NCBI RefSeq assembly: GCF_000336715.1
Contig: NZ_AOMF01000174.1
Span: 197,480-261,479, forward strand
Reading direction: 5' to 3'
Length of the DNA stretch: 64,000 nucleotides
DNA from: Halococcus thailandensis JCM 13552
GTDB lineage: Archaea > Halobacteriota > Halobacteria > Halobacteriales > Halococcaceae
Part shown: one piece after another, positions 16,057 to 24,371 of the stretch
Layout: each line of letters starts with the position of its first letter
Numbering within the stretch: position 1 is the first letter of the stretch
Program-made: the position numbers and the translations under genes
The notes under the pieces: generated by a model
The model's input: the letters and a program-made list of their open reading frames with translations, nothing else
Database searches by the model: none
Told to the model about the DNA's origin: nothing

Positions 16057-17319
16057 GTGAGCCCCGTCGTCCAGTTGGCCGTCCCGCTCGACGGCCCCGT
16101 CACGAGGATCGCGCTCGCGGGCGCACTCGGGCTGTTCCTGGGGCTCGAACGCGAGTGGTCGGACAAACCCGCCGGCATCCGGACGTTTTCGCTCATCAGC
16201 CTGCTCGGAGCCGTCTTCACCACGCTCGGGCGCGACGGGCTGTTGGCGGTCGGCGGCGTGCTCGTCATCGTTCAAGGAACCGTTCTGGCGATCCAGGGGC
16301 TGCGCGACGAGGATCTCGGCCTCTCGCTCACCACCTCGGTGTCGATGCTGGTCGCCTACGGCGTCGGCGCGCTGACTGCCGCCGGCTTCGTCATCGAGAG
16401 CGTCACCGTCGCCGTGCTCTCCTCGCTGTTGCTCGTACTCAAACGCGAACTCCACACGTTCGCCGGCGCGCTCTCGCGCGAGGAGCTCCGCTCGACGACC
16501 GAGTTCGCCATCCTCGCGTTCGTCGTCTATCCGCTGCTCCCGACCGGCGACATTACGCTCGGTTCCGGCCCGCTGGCGGTCGAACTCGAACCACGCGTCG
16601 TCTGGCTGATGGTGGTCGCGGTCGCCGCCATCGGCATCGTCAACTACACCATCGTCAGGACGTACGGCGGCCGGGGAATCGCCGTCACGGGCTTTTTCGG
16701 CGGGCTGGCCTCCTCGACGGCGGTCGTGGGGACGATGCTGGATTCGGTGCGTCAACGACCCGCGGCGACCTCCTACGCGGTGGCGGCCGTCCTGCTCGCC
16801 GACGCCGCGATGGCGCTGCGCAACCTCGCCATCGTGCTCGCGTTCACGTTCCCGGACGTGCTCGTGGGCGCGCTTGTCCCGCTCGTCGTGGTCGTCGTCG
16901 GGAGCGTCGCCATCGCCGCCGTCACCGCAGACTGGAACACACCTGTGGAGATGGAGCTCGACAGCCCGTTCTCGCTGCGCAACGTGCTCGCCTTCGGCGC
17001 GATGTTCACCGTGGTCGTCCTCGCCGGTGGCATCGCCCAGTCGGAGTTCGGCGAGGTGGGCTTCTACGTGACCGCCGTGCTCTCGGGGCTCGTCTCCAGT
17101 GCGGGTGCGACCGCTTCGACCGTCTCGCTCTATCGCACCGGCAGTCTGGCCGGCGAGACGGCCGTCATCGCCGTCCTGCTCGCCACCGCGTCGAGCATCG
17201 TCGTCAAGGCCGCGCTGACCGCTGCCGGGCCGAGTCGGTCGTTCGCATCCCGGGTCGCGCTCTGGAGCGCCGTTCTCCTCGCCGGCTCGCTCGCGGCGGC
17301 GGTTCTCGTGACGCTGTGA
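16057..17319 (+). CDS. MgtC/DUF4010 family integral membrane protein
   Basis: A 420-residue polytopic membrane protein. The N-terminal third matches the MgtC/SapB module: ALGLFLGLEREWSDKPAGIRTF with the conserved Arg and Asp, then SLLGAVFTTLG. The C-terminal two thirds are many further helices of the DUF4010 type (GFFGGLASSTAVVGTM, and LVSSAGATASTVSLY repeating the same pattern). About twelve helices are expected. Transport substrate is not known for this family. The start GTG at 16057 was chosen because a TATA-like TTTATA at 16028-16033 lies about 27 nt upstream, which makes the longer start at 16012 unlikely. Confidence 0.85.
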   Translation: MSPVVQLAVPLDGPVTRIALAGALGLFLGLEREWSDKPAGIRTFSLISLLGAVFTTLGRDGLLAVGGVLVIVQGTVLAIQGLRDEDLGLSLTTSVSMLVAYGVGALTAAGFVIESVTVAVLSSLLLVLKRELHTFAGALSREELRSTTEFAILAFVVYPLLPTGDITLGSGPLAVELEPRVVWLMVVAVAAIGIVNYTIVRTYGGRGIAVTGFFGGLASSTAVVGTMLDSVRQRPAATSYAVAAVLLADAAMALRNLAIVLAFTFPDVLVGALVPLVVVVVGSVAIAAVTADWNTPVEMELDSPFSLRNVLAFGAMFTVVVLAGGIAQSEFGEVGFYVTAVLSGLVSSAGATASTVSLYRTGSLAGETAVIAVLLATASSIVVKAALTAAGPSRSFASRVALWSAVLLAGSLAAAVLVTL

Positions 17320-17386
17320 GAGCGACTCGAACGATCTGTCATCAACGACCGAAACCGCTATGCGCGCGTCGCTGTCATCCGATGAC

Positions 17387-18427
17387 ATGCAGGCAGTCCA
17401 GTTCACCGAACACGGCGACCGCGACGTCATCGAGTACGGCGACTTCCCCGATCCCGAACCCGGGAAGGACGAAGCGCTCGTCGACGTGAAGGCCGGCGCG
17501 TTGAACCACCTCGACGTCTTCACGCGCCGCGGACTGCCGGGCGTCGATCTCGAGATGCCACACATTCCCGGCAGCGACGCCGCCGGCGTCGTCACCGACG
17601 TCGGCGAGGACGTCACGCGCGTCGAGGTCGGCGATCGCGTCGCCGTCACCGCCGGCGTCTCCTGTGGCGAGTGCGAGTTCTGCCGCCACGGCGAACACTC
17701 GCTCTGTGAGAGCTACCACCTCATCGGCGAACACGTTCGTGGGGTCCACGCCGAGCAGGCGGCCGTCCCCGCCGCGAACCTCGTCCCCGTTCCCGACGAC
17801 ATCGATTGGGTGACGGCGGCGGCCGCGCCGCTGACCTTCCAGACCGCGTGGCGCATGCTGATGACCCGCGCCGACATCGAGGCCGGCGAATCCATCCTGA
17901 TTCTCGGTGCTTCCGGGGGAGTGGGCCAGGCGGCGGTCCAGATCGCCGACTACGCCGGCGCGGAAGTCTACGCGACTGCGAGCACCGACGAGAAGCTGGC
18001 GTACGCCGAGGAGTGCGGGGCCGATCACACGATCAACTACGCCGAGAACGACTTCGCGAGCGAGATGCGCGAGCTCACCGACGGGCGGGGCGTCGACGTC
18101 GTCGTCGACTACGTCGGCCCGGAGACGTGGGACGACTCGACGAAATGTCTCGCCAAGGGTGGTCGGCTCGTCACTTGCGGGGCGACCACCGGCCCGAAGG
18201 CCGAGACGAACATCAACCGCGTCTTCTGGAAGCAGATCGACATCCTAGGATCGACGATGGCCACCCTCGGCGAGGTCGACGACGTGCTCTCGCTGGTCTG
18301 GGACGGCACCTTTGAACCCCGAATCCGCGAGACGCTACCGATGAGCGAGGCCACCCGTGCCCACGGGATGCTCGAAGATCGCGAGGGGTTCGGCAAGGTC
18401 GTCGTGATCCCCGACAGCGAACGCTGA
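17387..18427 (+). CDS. Zinc-containing quinone-oxidoreductase-like MDR dehydrogenase
   Basis: A 346-residue medium-chain dehydrogenase/reductase. The N-terminal GroES-like half contains GALNHLDVFTRRGLPG. The catalytic-zinc Cys of classical alcohol dehydrogenases is replaced by Asn at the NHLD motif, as in quinone oxidoreductases. A complete structural-zinc lobe, CGECEFCRHGEHSLC, is present near residues 85-105. The nucleotide-binding GASGGVGQAAV follows near 180. NAD(P)H-dependent reduction of a quinone, enone or aldehyde is likely, and the true substrate is unknown. The start MQAVQF at 17387 is the family start. The gene stands alone. Confidence 0.87.
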   Translation: MQAVQFTEHGDRDVIEYGDFPDPEPGKDEALVDVKAGALNHLDVFTRRGLPGVDLEMPHIPGSDAAGVVTDVGEDVTRVEVGDRVAVTAGVSCGECEFCRHGEHSLCESYHLIGEHVRGVHAEQAAVPAANLVPVPDDIDWVTAAAAPLTFQTAWRMLMTRADIEAGESILILGASGGVGQAAVQIADYAGAEVYATASTDEKLAYAEECGADHTINYAENDFASEMRELTDGRGVDVVVDYVGPETWDDSTKCLAKGGRLVTCGATTGPKAETNINRVFWKQIDILGSTMATLGEVDDVLSLVWDGTFEPRIRETLPMSEATRAHGMLEDREGFGKVVVIPDSER

Positions 18428-18505
18428 TCGGGACGCGGTTCGTGCGGATGGTGCCATCCGAGCGGCCTCTATTGGAACGTCCAGATGAATAATGCCCCAC
18501 GATAC

Positions 18506-18540
18506 CATGTGGAATTTTGACACATGTAACAAGTTTTATG
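18506..18540 (+). promoter_or_regulatory. Operator-like inverted repeat and TATA box before the alkaline phosphatase gene
   Basis: A perfect inverted repeat, CATGTG (18506-18511) and CACATG (18521-18526) with a 9-nt AT-rich spacer, sits immediately upstream of a TATA-like GTTTTATG (18533-18540). The phosphatase ATG at 18566 is about 27 nt further on, giving a leaderless transcript. The position fits a regulator acting at the TFB/TBP site, plausibly a phosphate response. No such site is proven here. Confidence 0.55.
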
Positions 18541-18565
18541 ATGACGGTGGATGGGGATTTGTCCG

Positions 18566-20041
18566 ATGTCGGAGAGACCATCGACGGAACGGGCGAGTGG
18601 CACCGACGACAACGAAGACGGCCCGAACACGACGCGCCGAACGTTCCTCAAGGGATCGAGCGCGGCGGCCGGCATGGCAGCGCTCGGGCTTCAGGGGACC
18701 GACCCGGCGAACGCGAACGATACGGACGACGCGGACGAAGACGACGATGACGAGGGTGACGACGGACCGACGAACGTTATTCTTTTCGTCGGCGACGGTC
18801 AGGGTCGCGCACAGCTCGATCTGGGCCGATATCTGAAGGCCTATCGGAAGAACTCCGAGAAGTTCCCGCTGAACACTGCCGACGTGACCTACAACGTCGA
18901 TCGCCACGACGCGCACGGCTCGGCGATGACGTATCCGGACGATCCCGAGGAGTTCGTCGCCGATTCGGCGGCGACGGCGACCGCGCTGTCGACTGGCCAC
19001 AAGACCTACAACGGTGCGATCGCCGGCGTGAAGAACGACGCGGGCGAGTTCGTTCCCAAAAAGACAGTACTGGAGCAGGCCCGTGACATGGGCTACGCCG
19101 TCGGGCTGGTGACGACGGCGCGGATGACCCACGCGACGCCGGCGTCGTTCGCCAGCCACGTCCCGTCCCGCGACGAGGAGGAGAAGATCGCCAAACAGTA
19201 CGTCCGCGACAGCGGTGTCGACGTGCTCTTCGGCGGCGCGCGCTCGTACTTCCTGCCCGATGGCCGCGAGAACGACAGCGCGAACCTCGTCGCCGAGGCC
19301 AAACGCAACGGCTACAACTACGTCACGACCGCGAGCGAACTCGATTCGCTCGACAGCGCGCCGGCGCTCGGCCTGTTCAGCGAGTCCGACCACCTGAGCT
19401 ACACGCTCGATCGGCAGGACGACGATGACTCGACGCAGCCGGGACTCGGCGCGATGACCGGGACGGCGATCGAACTGCTCGAAGCCCGCGGCGGGCGAAA
19501 GGGCTTCTTCCTGATGGTCGAATCCGGCCGCATCGACCACGCGAGCCACTCGAACTACCCGGTCGTCGCCCACGAACAGCTCGAAGCCGACGACGTGATC
19601 GGTCGGCTGCTCGATTACGCCGAGAACTCCCACGGCGAGACGTCGGTCATCACGACCGCCGACCACGAAACCGGCGGCCTCTCGCTCGCTACTGGCGGAC
19701 CGTACGACGTGAACTTCGACGTGCTCGACGGGATGAACGCGAGCACGGCCACCGTCGTCCCGAAGATCGAGGAGGCCGAATCACGAGAGGAGGTCGCCTC
19801 GATCATGGCCGAGCAGATGGGTGTCGAACTGCTCGACACCGAACTCGACGAGCTACGGGCGTACGACACGCCCGTCGCGGAGATCCTCAACGAGCGAATA
19901 CGGCTCGGCTGGACGTCGACCGGTCACACCGCCGAGAACGTCCCGACCTTCGCCACCGGCCCGAACGCCGAATTCTTCGACGGCACCGTCGACAACACGG
20001 ACATCGCCGATGCGATCCGCAAACGGCTGAACGGCGACTGA
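18566..20041 (+). CDS. Tat-exported alkaline phosphatase (PhoA family)
   Basis: A 491-residue secreted alkaline phosphatase. A Tat signal is visible at residues 22-45 (NTTRRTFLKGSSAAAG). The mature part has VILFVGDGQG with the first metal Asp, the active-site Ser in DSAATATALSTG, SGRIDHASH, TTADHETGG and SSTGHTAENVP-like WTSTGHTAENVP, which supply the remaining metal ligands. It hydrolyses phosphomonoesters outside the cell to provide phosphate. No lipobox is present, so the mature enzyme is probably released or loosely attached. The start at 18566 fits the promoter spacing, and an in-frame Met five codons earlier would lie upstream of the predicted transcription start. Confidence 0.95.
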   Translation: MSERPSTERASGTDDNEDGPNTTRRTFLKGSSAAAGMAALGLQGTDPANANDTDDADEDDDDEGDDGPTNVILFVGDGQGRAQLDLGRYLKAYRKNSEKFPLNTADVTYNVDRHDAHGSAMTYPDDPEEFVADSAATATALSTGHKTYNGAIAGVKNDAGEFVPKKTVLEQARDMGYAVGLVTTARMTHATPASFASHVPSRDEEEKIAKQYVRDSGVDVLFGGARSYFLPDGRENDSANLVAEAKRNGYNYVTTASELDSLDSAPALGLFSESDHLSYTLDRQDDDDSTQPGLGAMTGTAIELLEARGGRKGFFLMVESGRIDHASHSNYPVVAHEQLEADDVIGRLLDYAENSHGETSVITTADHETGGLSLATGGPYDVNFDVLDGMNASTATVVPKIEEAESREEVASIMAEQMGVELLDTELDELRAYDTPVAEILNERIRLGWTSTGHTAENVPTFATGPNAEFFDGTVDNTDIADAIRKRLNGD

Positions 20042-20232
20042 GCCACTCTCCCTTTCCGTGGCTCTGTTGAAACGATCGGAATTGGACCGTGACCGGTGTG
20101 ATGAGTGGGAACTATCCCAGCAAGGAGGTGACGACCGATTTTCGCCGATAGCAGATCTGCGATGCAAAACACTGCTTGCTTGGTTACTGAGATATATCAC
20201 ATCTGGCACAATCATCGCTGGTCTAAATTGAC
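20042..20232. other. Intergenic, lower-GC spacer with an IS-end-like motif
   Basis: About 190 bp with lower GC content than the flanks. It contains GGCTCTGTTGAAAC near 20060, which resembles the terminal sequence of some prokaryotic insertion elements. No transposase or matching opposite terminus was found. A TATA-like GATATATC at 20190-20197 may drive the next gene. Confidence 0.35.
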
Positions 20233-20835
20233 GTGAGTAGTGAGTCAGGAGCGCGATTGGATGGGACGAACGTACAAGTACGTCGAATGTCACTAACTGA
20301 GCGCAAAATGGATCGGGATGTGAAGATAAGTCTCGTTTGTGGTGGCATTGTCGCTCTCTCCGGGCTTCTCGGATATATCGTTCTCCCGTTAGCCACGGGT
20401 GAATTTACGGACCTCACTCGCATTGTTACGAGTGCGATGAGTAAGTCGCTCGGGTACCACATGCTGATTCTGACAATGCCGTCGTGGTTGGTCACGTTCG
20501 GCGGAATCGTTTGGGCTCGACAGTGGGGACTGGATTCTACATGGGACGACGTTGTGATCGTCGGCGGGATCAATGGTGTCCCGCTGTTGATGGCGTTTGT
20601 CGCTTACGTGATTGCTGCCGTTGGGATGGCACTCACAATCACATTCAGCGGCCCAATCGAGACTCCTTTGGTCGTAATAGCGGCAATGGGCCTTGTCTTG
20701 TTAGCCTTGCTTGTCGGATTCGCGTTTGCAGCGATAGTGTTCGTTATCGTGTTTCTGGCGGTGGGAGTCGGCAGTATTGCTGGCTACACATCGGCTCGGG
20801 CTATCCTCTATCTATGGGGATCGGCTCGCCAGTAA
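20233..20835 (+). CDS. Low-GC hypothetical membrane protein
   Basis: A 200-residue protein with about five hydrophobic helices (around 33-54, 77-94, 104-128, 130-150 and 157-183) and a charged N-terminus. Base composition is clearly lower in GC than the neighbouring phosphatase and dehydrogenase genes, which points to recent transfer. No family is recognised, and the alternating Gly/Ala/Val pattern gives no functional clue. The GTG at 20233 was used because a TATA-like box lies about 38 nt upstream. ATG codons at 20287 and 20308 are alternatives. Confidence 0.6.
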   Translation: MSSESGARLDGTNVQVRRMSLTERKMDRDVKISLVCGGIVALSGLLGYIVLPLATGEFTDLTRIVTSAMSKSLGYHMLILTMPSWLVTFGGIVWARQWGLDSTWDDVVIVGGINGVPLLMAFVAYVIAAVGMALTITFSGPIETPLVVIAAMGLVLLALLVGFAFAAIVFVIVFLAVGVGSIAGYTSARAILYLWGSARQ

Positions 20836-20908
20836 TCATACTGTCTCGATGGCCGGCGAGTCGTCACGATTTTGACCCGAGCACCATTCGCTTCGAGCGA
20901 ACGCTCAC

Positions 20909-22924
20909 GTGAACCCGATACAGCACACACAGGACGACGGAAGTCGGGCGGTCGCCAGCCGACGGCGCTTTCTCTCGCTGATGGCGGCCGGCGCGCTCGC
21001 GGGCGTCGCCACCGCCGGTCGCGGGCGTGCACAGAGCAGTCGCACGATCGAACTCGGCGGGAAGATCGCCGGCTGGCAGGGTCGTGCACCCGACTCGATC
21101 GCCGACGAAGAAAATCCCACGCTCGCCCTCGAAGTCGGTGTCGACTACCGCATCACCTGGACGAACCTCGACGGGATGGGCCACAACATCGCGCTGGTCG
21201 ACGAGAACGACGCAGTCCTCGAACGGACCGAGGTGATGAGCGAGCAGGGCGCGACCCAGACGATCGAGTTCACCGCCCGCGAGGAGATGGCCGAATACAT
21301 CTGCGAGCCACACCGGTCGTCGATGCGCGGGAGCGTCCGCTTCGGCTCCGGATCGTCGGTCACGACGGACGCCGCGACCACCGAGCAGGCCGTCCCGACC
21401 GGGCCGACGATCGGCCTCGAACGGCTCGTCGGCGGCTTCCAGGTGCCGACCGACATGGCGCTACTGCCGGGCGACGACCAGCGAGTCGTCGTCGATCTCT
21501 ACGGGGTTGCCCAGCTCAACGAGGGCGATCAGCTGCGCGACGAGCCGTTTCTCGATCTGCGCGATCGTCTCGCCGAGATCACCGGCGAGCGTGGCTTCCT
21601 CGGACTCGCGCCACATCCCGACTACGAGGAGAACCGGCGCTTCTACGTGCGCTACAGCGCCCCGCCCGCCGACGACGCACCCGACGAATTCTCGCACACG
21701 GAGATCCTCTCGGAGTTCGAGGCGAACGAGGACGGAACGAGCGCGCGCCCCGACTCCGAGCGAGTGCTGCTCGAAGTCCACGAACCCCGCAAAGTTCACA
21801 ACGGCGGCGCGGTCGCGTTCGGGCCCGACGGCTATCTCTACGCCTCCTACGGCGACGGTGGCGGCCCGCGGGATACGGGCCCCGGCCACGCGAGCGACTG
21901 GTACGATCGCAATCGCGGCGGTAACGGCCAGGACGTCACCGAGAACCTCCGCGGATCGATCCTGCGCATCGACGTCGACAGCCAGGAGGGCGACAAACCC
22001 TACGCGATCCCCGACGACAACCCACTCGTCGGCGAGAACGGGCTGGACGAACACTACGCCTGGGGCTTTCGCAACCCCTGGCGGATGAGCTTCAACGACG
22101 GCGAGCTCTACGTCGCCGACGTCGGTCAGAACCGCTACGAGGAGATCGATCGCGTCGTGAAGGGCGGCAACTACGGCTGGAACGTCCGCGAGGGCACCCA
22201 CTGCTACGGCACTGAGAGCCTGAGCGATATGCCGAAGAACTGCCCGAGCCGGACGCCGCCGGACGTTCGGGGCGGCGAACCGCTCCGCGATCCCGTCATC
22301 GAGTACCCCCACGCTCGCAACGGCGAGACGATCGGCATCTCGGTCATCGGTGGCTATCTCTACGACGGCTCGATCGACGCCCTCGACGGGAAATACGTCT
22401 TCGGCGACTACAGCAAGGAGGGCGACCCGCGCGGATCGCTGTTCGCGGCCACCCCCACCGAGAACGGTCTCTGGGATCTCGAACGGCTTCAGGTCGCGGG
22501 CGCAGAGGGTGGCGCGGTCGAGGGCTATCTCATCGCCATCGCCCGCGACGCCGACGGCGAACTGTTCGCGCTGACCTCCGCCGGCGAGCTCGGCGGCGCG
22601 GTGAACCGGATCACGGCGACCGAAGCGACGGGCACCGCGACGACTCCGGACGGGACGAACGCAACGGGTTCCGCCACGAGCGCACTGGGAACCGATACGG
22701 CCGATACCGATGCGACCGATACCGACGCGAACGCGACGGCGGGCGTTCGGTCGGCGGCTGGAAACAGTACGGCGAGCGGATCGGATGGAATGAACGGATC
22801 GGACGGGACGAACGGATCGGGCAACGCGAGCGGAACCGAGACGAGCGGCGACGGAGCGGGCTTCGGCGTGCTCGCCGCGCTCGCCGGCATCGGTGGTCTC
22901 GCCGCGCGCCGCCTCCGGCGCTGA
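20909..22924 (+). CDS. Tat-exported cupredoxin - PQQ sugar dehydrogenase fusion with PGF-CTERM-like tail (copy 1)
   Basis: A 671-residue secreted protein. Domain order: Tat signal (ASRRRFLSLMAAGA), a cupredoxin-like domain (about 45-150) with the ligand set MGHNIAL for the first His and YICEPHRSSM for Cys, His and Met, then a six-bladed glucose/sorbosone dehydrogenase propeller (about 175-570) with HNGGAVAFGPDGYLY and the AWGFRNPWR block whose His, Arg and Asn match PQQ-binding residues of Acinetobacter-type soluble glucose dehydrogenase. A Thr/Ala/Asn-rich linker follows, and finally a PGF-CTERM-like GAGFGVLAALAG tail with a hydrophobic stretch and Arg residues. I infer PQQ-dependent aldose oxidation with electrons passed to the attached copper domain. 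Start is GTG at 20909. Two paralogues lie at 46.4-50.5 kb. Confidence 0.85.
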   Translation: MNPIQHTQDDGSRAVASRRRFLSLMAAGALAGVATAGRGRAQSSRTIELGGKIAGWQGRAPDSIADEENPTLALEVGVDYRITWTNLDGMGHNIALVDENDAVLERTEVMSEQGATQTIEFTAREEMAEYICEPHRSSMRGSVRFGSGSSVTTDAATTEQAVPTGPTIGLERLVGGFQVPTDMALLPGDDQRVVVDLYGVAQLNEGDQLRDEPFLDLRDRLAEITGERGFLGLAPHPDYEENRRFYVRYSAPPADDAPDEFSHTEILSEFEANEDGTSARPDSERVLLEVHEPRKVHNGGAVAFGPDGYLYASYGDGGGPRDTGPGHASDWYDRNRGGNGQDVTENLRGSILRIDVDSQEGDKPYAIPDDNPLVGENGLDEHYAWGFRNPWRMSFNDGELYVADVGQNRYEEIDRVVKGGNYGWNVREGTHCYGTESLSDMPKNCPSRTPPDVRGGEPLRDPVIEYPHARNGETIGISVIGGYLYDGSIDALDGKYVFGDYSKEGDPRGSLFAATPTENGLWDLERLQVAGAEGGAVEGYLIAIARDADGELFALTSAGELGGAVNRITATEATGTATTPDGTNATGSATSALGTDTADTDATDTDANATAGVRSAAGNSTASGSDGMNGSDGTNGSGNASGTETSGDGAGFGVLAALAGIGGLAARRLRR

Positions 22925-22930
22925 GAGCGG

Positions 22931-23545
22931 TTATTCCGCTTCGCTGCGGAGGTCGGCGAGGATCTCGTCTTCGAGTGCCTCGCGCACGTCGAGCGCGATC
23001 GCCTCGCGATCGAGGGTGATCTGGTGGACGCGCCCGCCGAGCATCGTCGCCATGATCAGCGCCGACAGCCGCTCGGCATCGACGTCGTGAAAGACGCCCT
23101 GTTCGATGCCGTCGTCGATGATCGTCGTGAGCATGTCGAGCAGGAGATCGTAGTTCGCCGCGAGCTGTTCGCGGAAGGCGGCGTTGTGCGGTGCCTGCGC
23201 GCGCAGTTCGAGCAATGCGGTATGGAACTCGTGATCCTCGCCGCGTTCGTCGCCGAGCCCGAGCAGCAGTTCGTCGACGAGGGCGTCGAGGCGTGCGTTC
23301 GGGTCGTCGCTGTCGACGTCGAGACGGCTCGTGAATCGGTCGAGGAGATGCTCCAGAAAGGCGGCGAGCAGTTCGTCTTTCGTGTCGTAGTGGTAGTGCA
23401 GAACGGCCTTGGTCTTCTCGAACTCGTCGGCGATCGCCTGCATCGTGAGGTTGGCGTAGCCGTGCTCGCAGAGCGCACGGTAGGTCGCCTCCATGATCTC
23501 CTCGCGGGTGTCGGTCGGCTCCGATCCACCCTCTGACGAACTCAT
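22931..23545 (-). CDS. TetR/AcrR family transcriptional regulator
   Basis: A 204-residue protein with an N-terminal helix-turn-helix (TREEIMEATYRALCEHGYANLT, then AIADEFEKTKAVLHYHYDTKDEL), the classical TetR signature, and a helical ligand-binding C-terminal domain. The transcript is probably leaderless: GATATAAC on the minus strand (23570-23577) lies about 28 nt before the ATG. A TGACTGACTA element near 23546-23555, overlapping the start region, could be its own operator half. It is convergent with the sugar dehydrogenase gene and could control neighbouring exporters or metabolic genes. The target is not evident here. Confidence 0.9.
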   Translation of the reverse strand: MSSSEGGSEPTDTREEIMEATYRALCEHGYANLTMQAIADEFEKTKAVLHYHYDTKDELLAAFLEHLLDRFTSRLDVDSDDPNARLDALVDELLLGLGDERGEDHEFHTALLELRAQAPHNAAFREQLAANYDLLLDMLTTIIDDGIEQGVFHDVDAERLSALIMATMLGGRVHQITLDREAIALDVREALEDEILADLRSEAE

Positions 23546-23594
23546 TTGACTGACTATTCGGCGGCGGACGGTTATATCCTGTCGCTTGCGTGCG

Positions 23595-24272
23595 TCAGGA
23601 GTCCTCGCGCCGCGCTTCCACCGCGCCGACGAGCAGTGCGTCCTCGATGAGCGCGCCCGTCGCCCGCCGGAGCCGCTCCGAGAGAGCCTGATGGGAGATA
23701 TTCAACTGATCGGCGAGTTCGCTCTGGTCGGTCTCGCGAGGCACTTCGTAGTAACCCGCTTCGAGCGCGGTTTCGAGCGCCTCGAACTGCGCCTCGGTGA
23801 GCCCGAAGCGGCCCGCGGGTTCGCCTTCAAGCTGTCGGATGGCCGTGACGTCGAAGGTGAGGCCGTTGTCGTCGGCGAACTGCACGGTCTTCGAGAGCGA
23901 TTCGCGGTCGGGATAGAGCACGCGGAGATACCATCGCCCATCGGTCCCGTAGGCGTCGGTGATGGTCGCGTGCGAGTTCGTCAGCATCTGGAGCACCACC
24001 TCGACCTCCGAGATCCACTGCATGCGGTAGAGCTGTTCCTCGTCGAACGCCGACAGCAGTTCGAGTTCCTCGACGCTCGGATCGCCCGCGAAGGCCTCCT
24101 CGACGGCCTCGACCGTGGCGTTGCGGATCCACATCAGCGGCATGGCCGCCTCGTCACCGCTCTGGACGATGCGCTCGACCTCGAACTCGACGTCTGGCAG
24201 CGAGTCGAGCGCTTCGTACAGCGCGAACTCCTCGGCCGGGATCTCGCCCCGAACGATGCAGGCGTTGGACAT
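23595..24272 (-). CDS. HTH_10 (bacterio-opsin activator-like) regulator
   Basis: A 225-residue haloarchaeal regulator. The N-terminal two thirds is a GAF/BAT-like sensor region (MSNACIVRGEIPAEEF, then DPSVEELELLSAF). The C-terminal HTH_10 domain shows the signature FGLTEAQFEALETALEAGYYEVPRE, then SELADQLNISHQALSERLRRATG. Family members control opsin or other genes in response to unknown signals. No cofactor motif is visible in the sensor part. It lies about 50 bp from the TetR gene on the same strand and about 100 bp from the divergent moeA. Confidence 0.9.
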   Translation of the reverse strand: MSNACIVRGEIPAEEFALYEALDSLPDVEFEVERIVQSGDEAAMPLMWIRNATVEAVEEAFAGDPSVEELELLSAFDEEQLYRMQWISEVEVVLQMLTNSHATITDAYGTDGRWYLRVLYPDRESLSKTVQFADDNGLTFDVTAIRQLEGEPAGRFGLTEAQFEALETALEAGYYEVPRETDQSELADQLNISHQALSERLRRATGALIEDALLVGAVEARREDS

Positions 24273-24371
24273 GGTCGGCGTTCACGTCCGCCCGGCAAAA
24301 ACTCCCTGACACGCTTTCGGAGCGCCGTCGACCGGGGGAAGGAATATGCCGCGTTCGTTCCTCGATGGGCC

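Noticed and set aside
20057-20070. GGCTCTGTTGAAAC as an insertion-sequence end
   Set aside because: The motif resembles known IS termini, but no transposase, partner terminus or target duplication was found, so no element was called.
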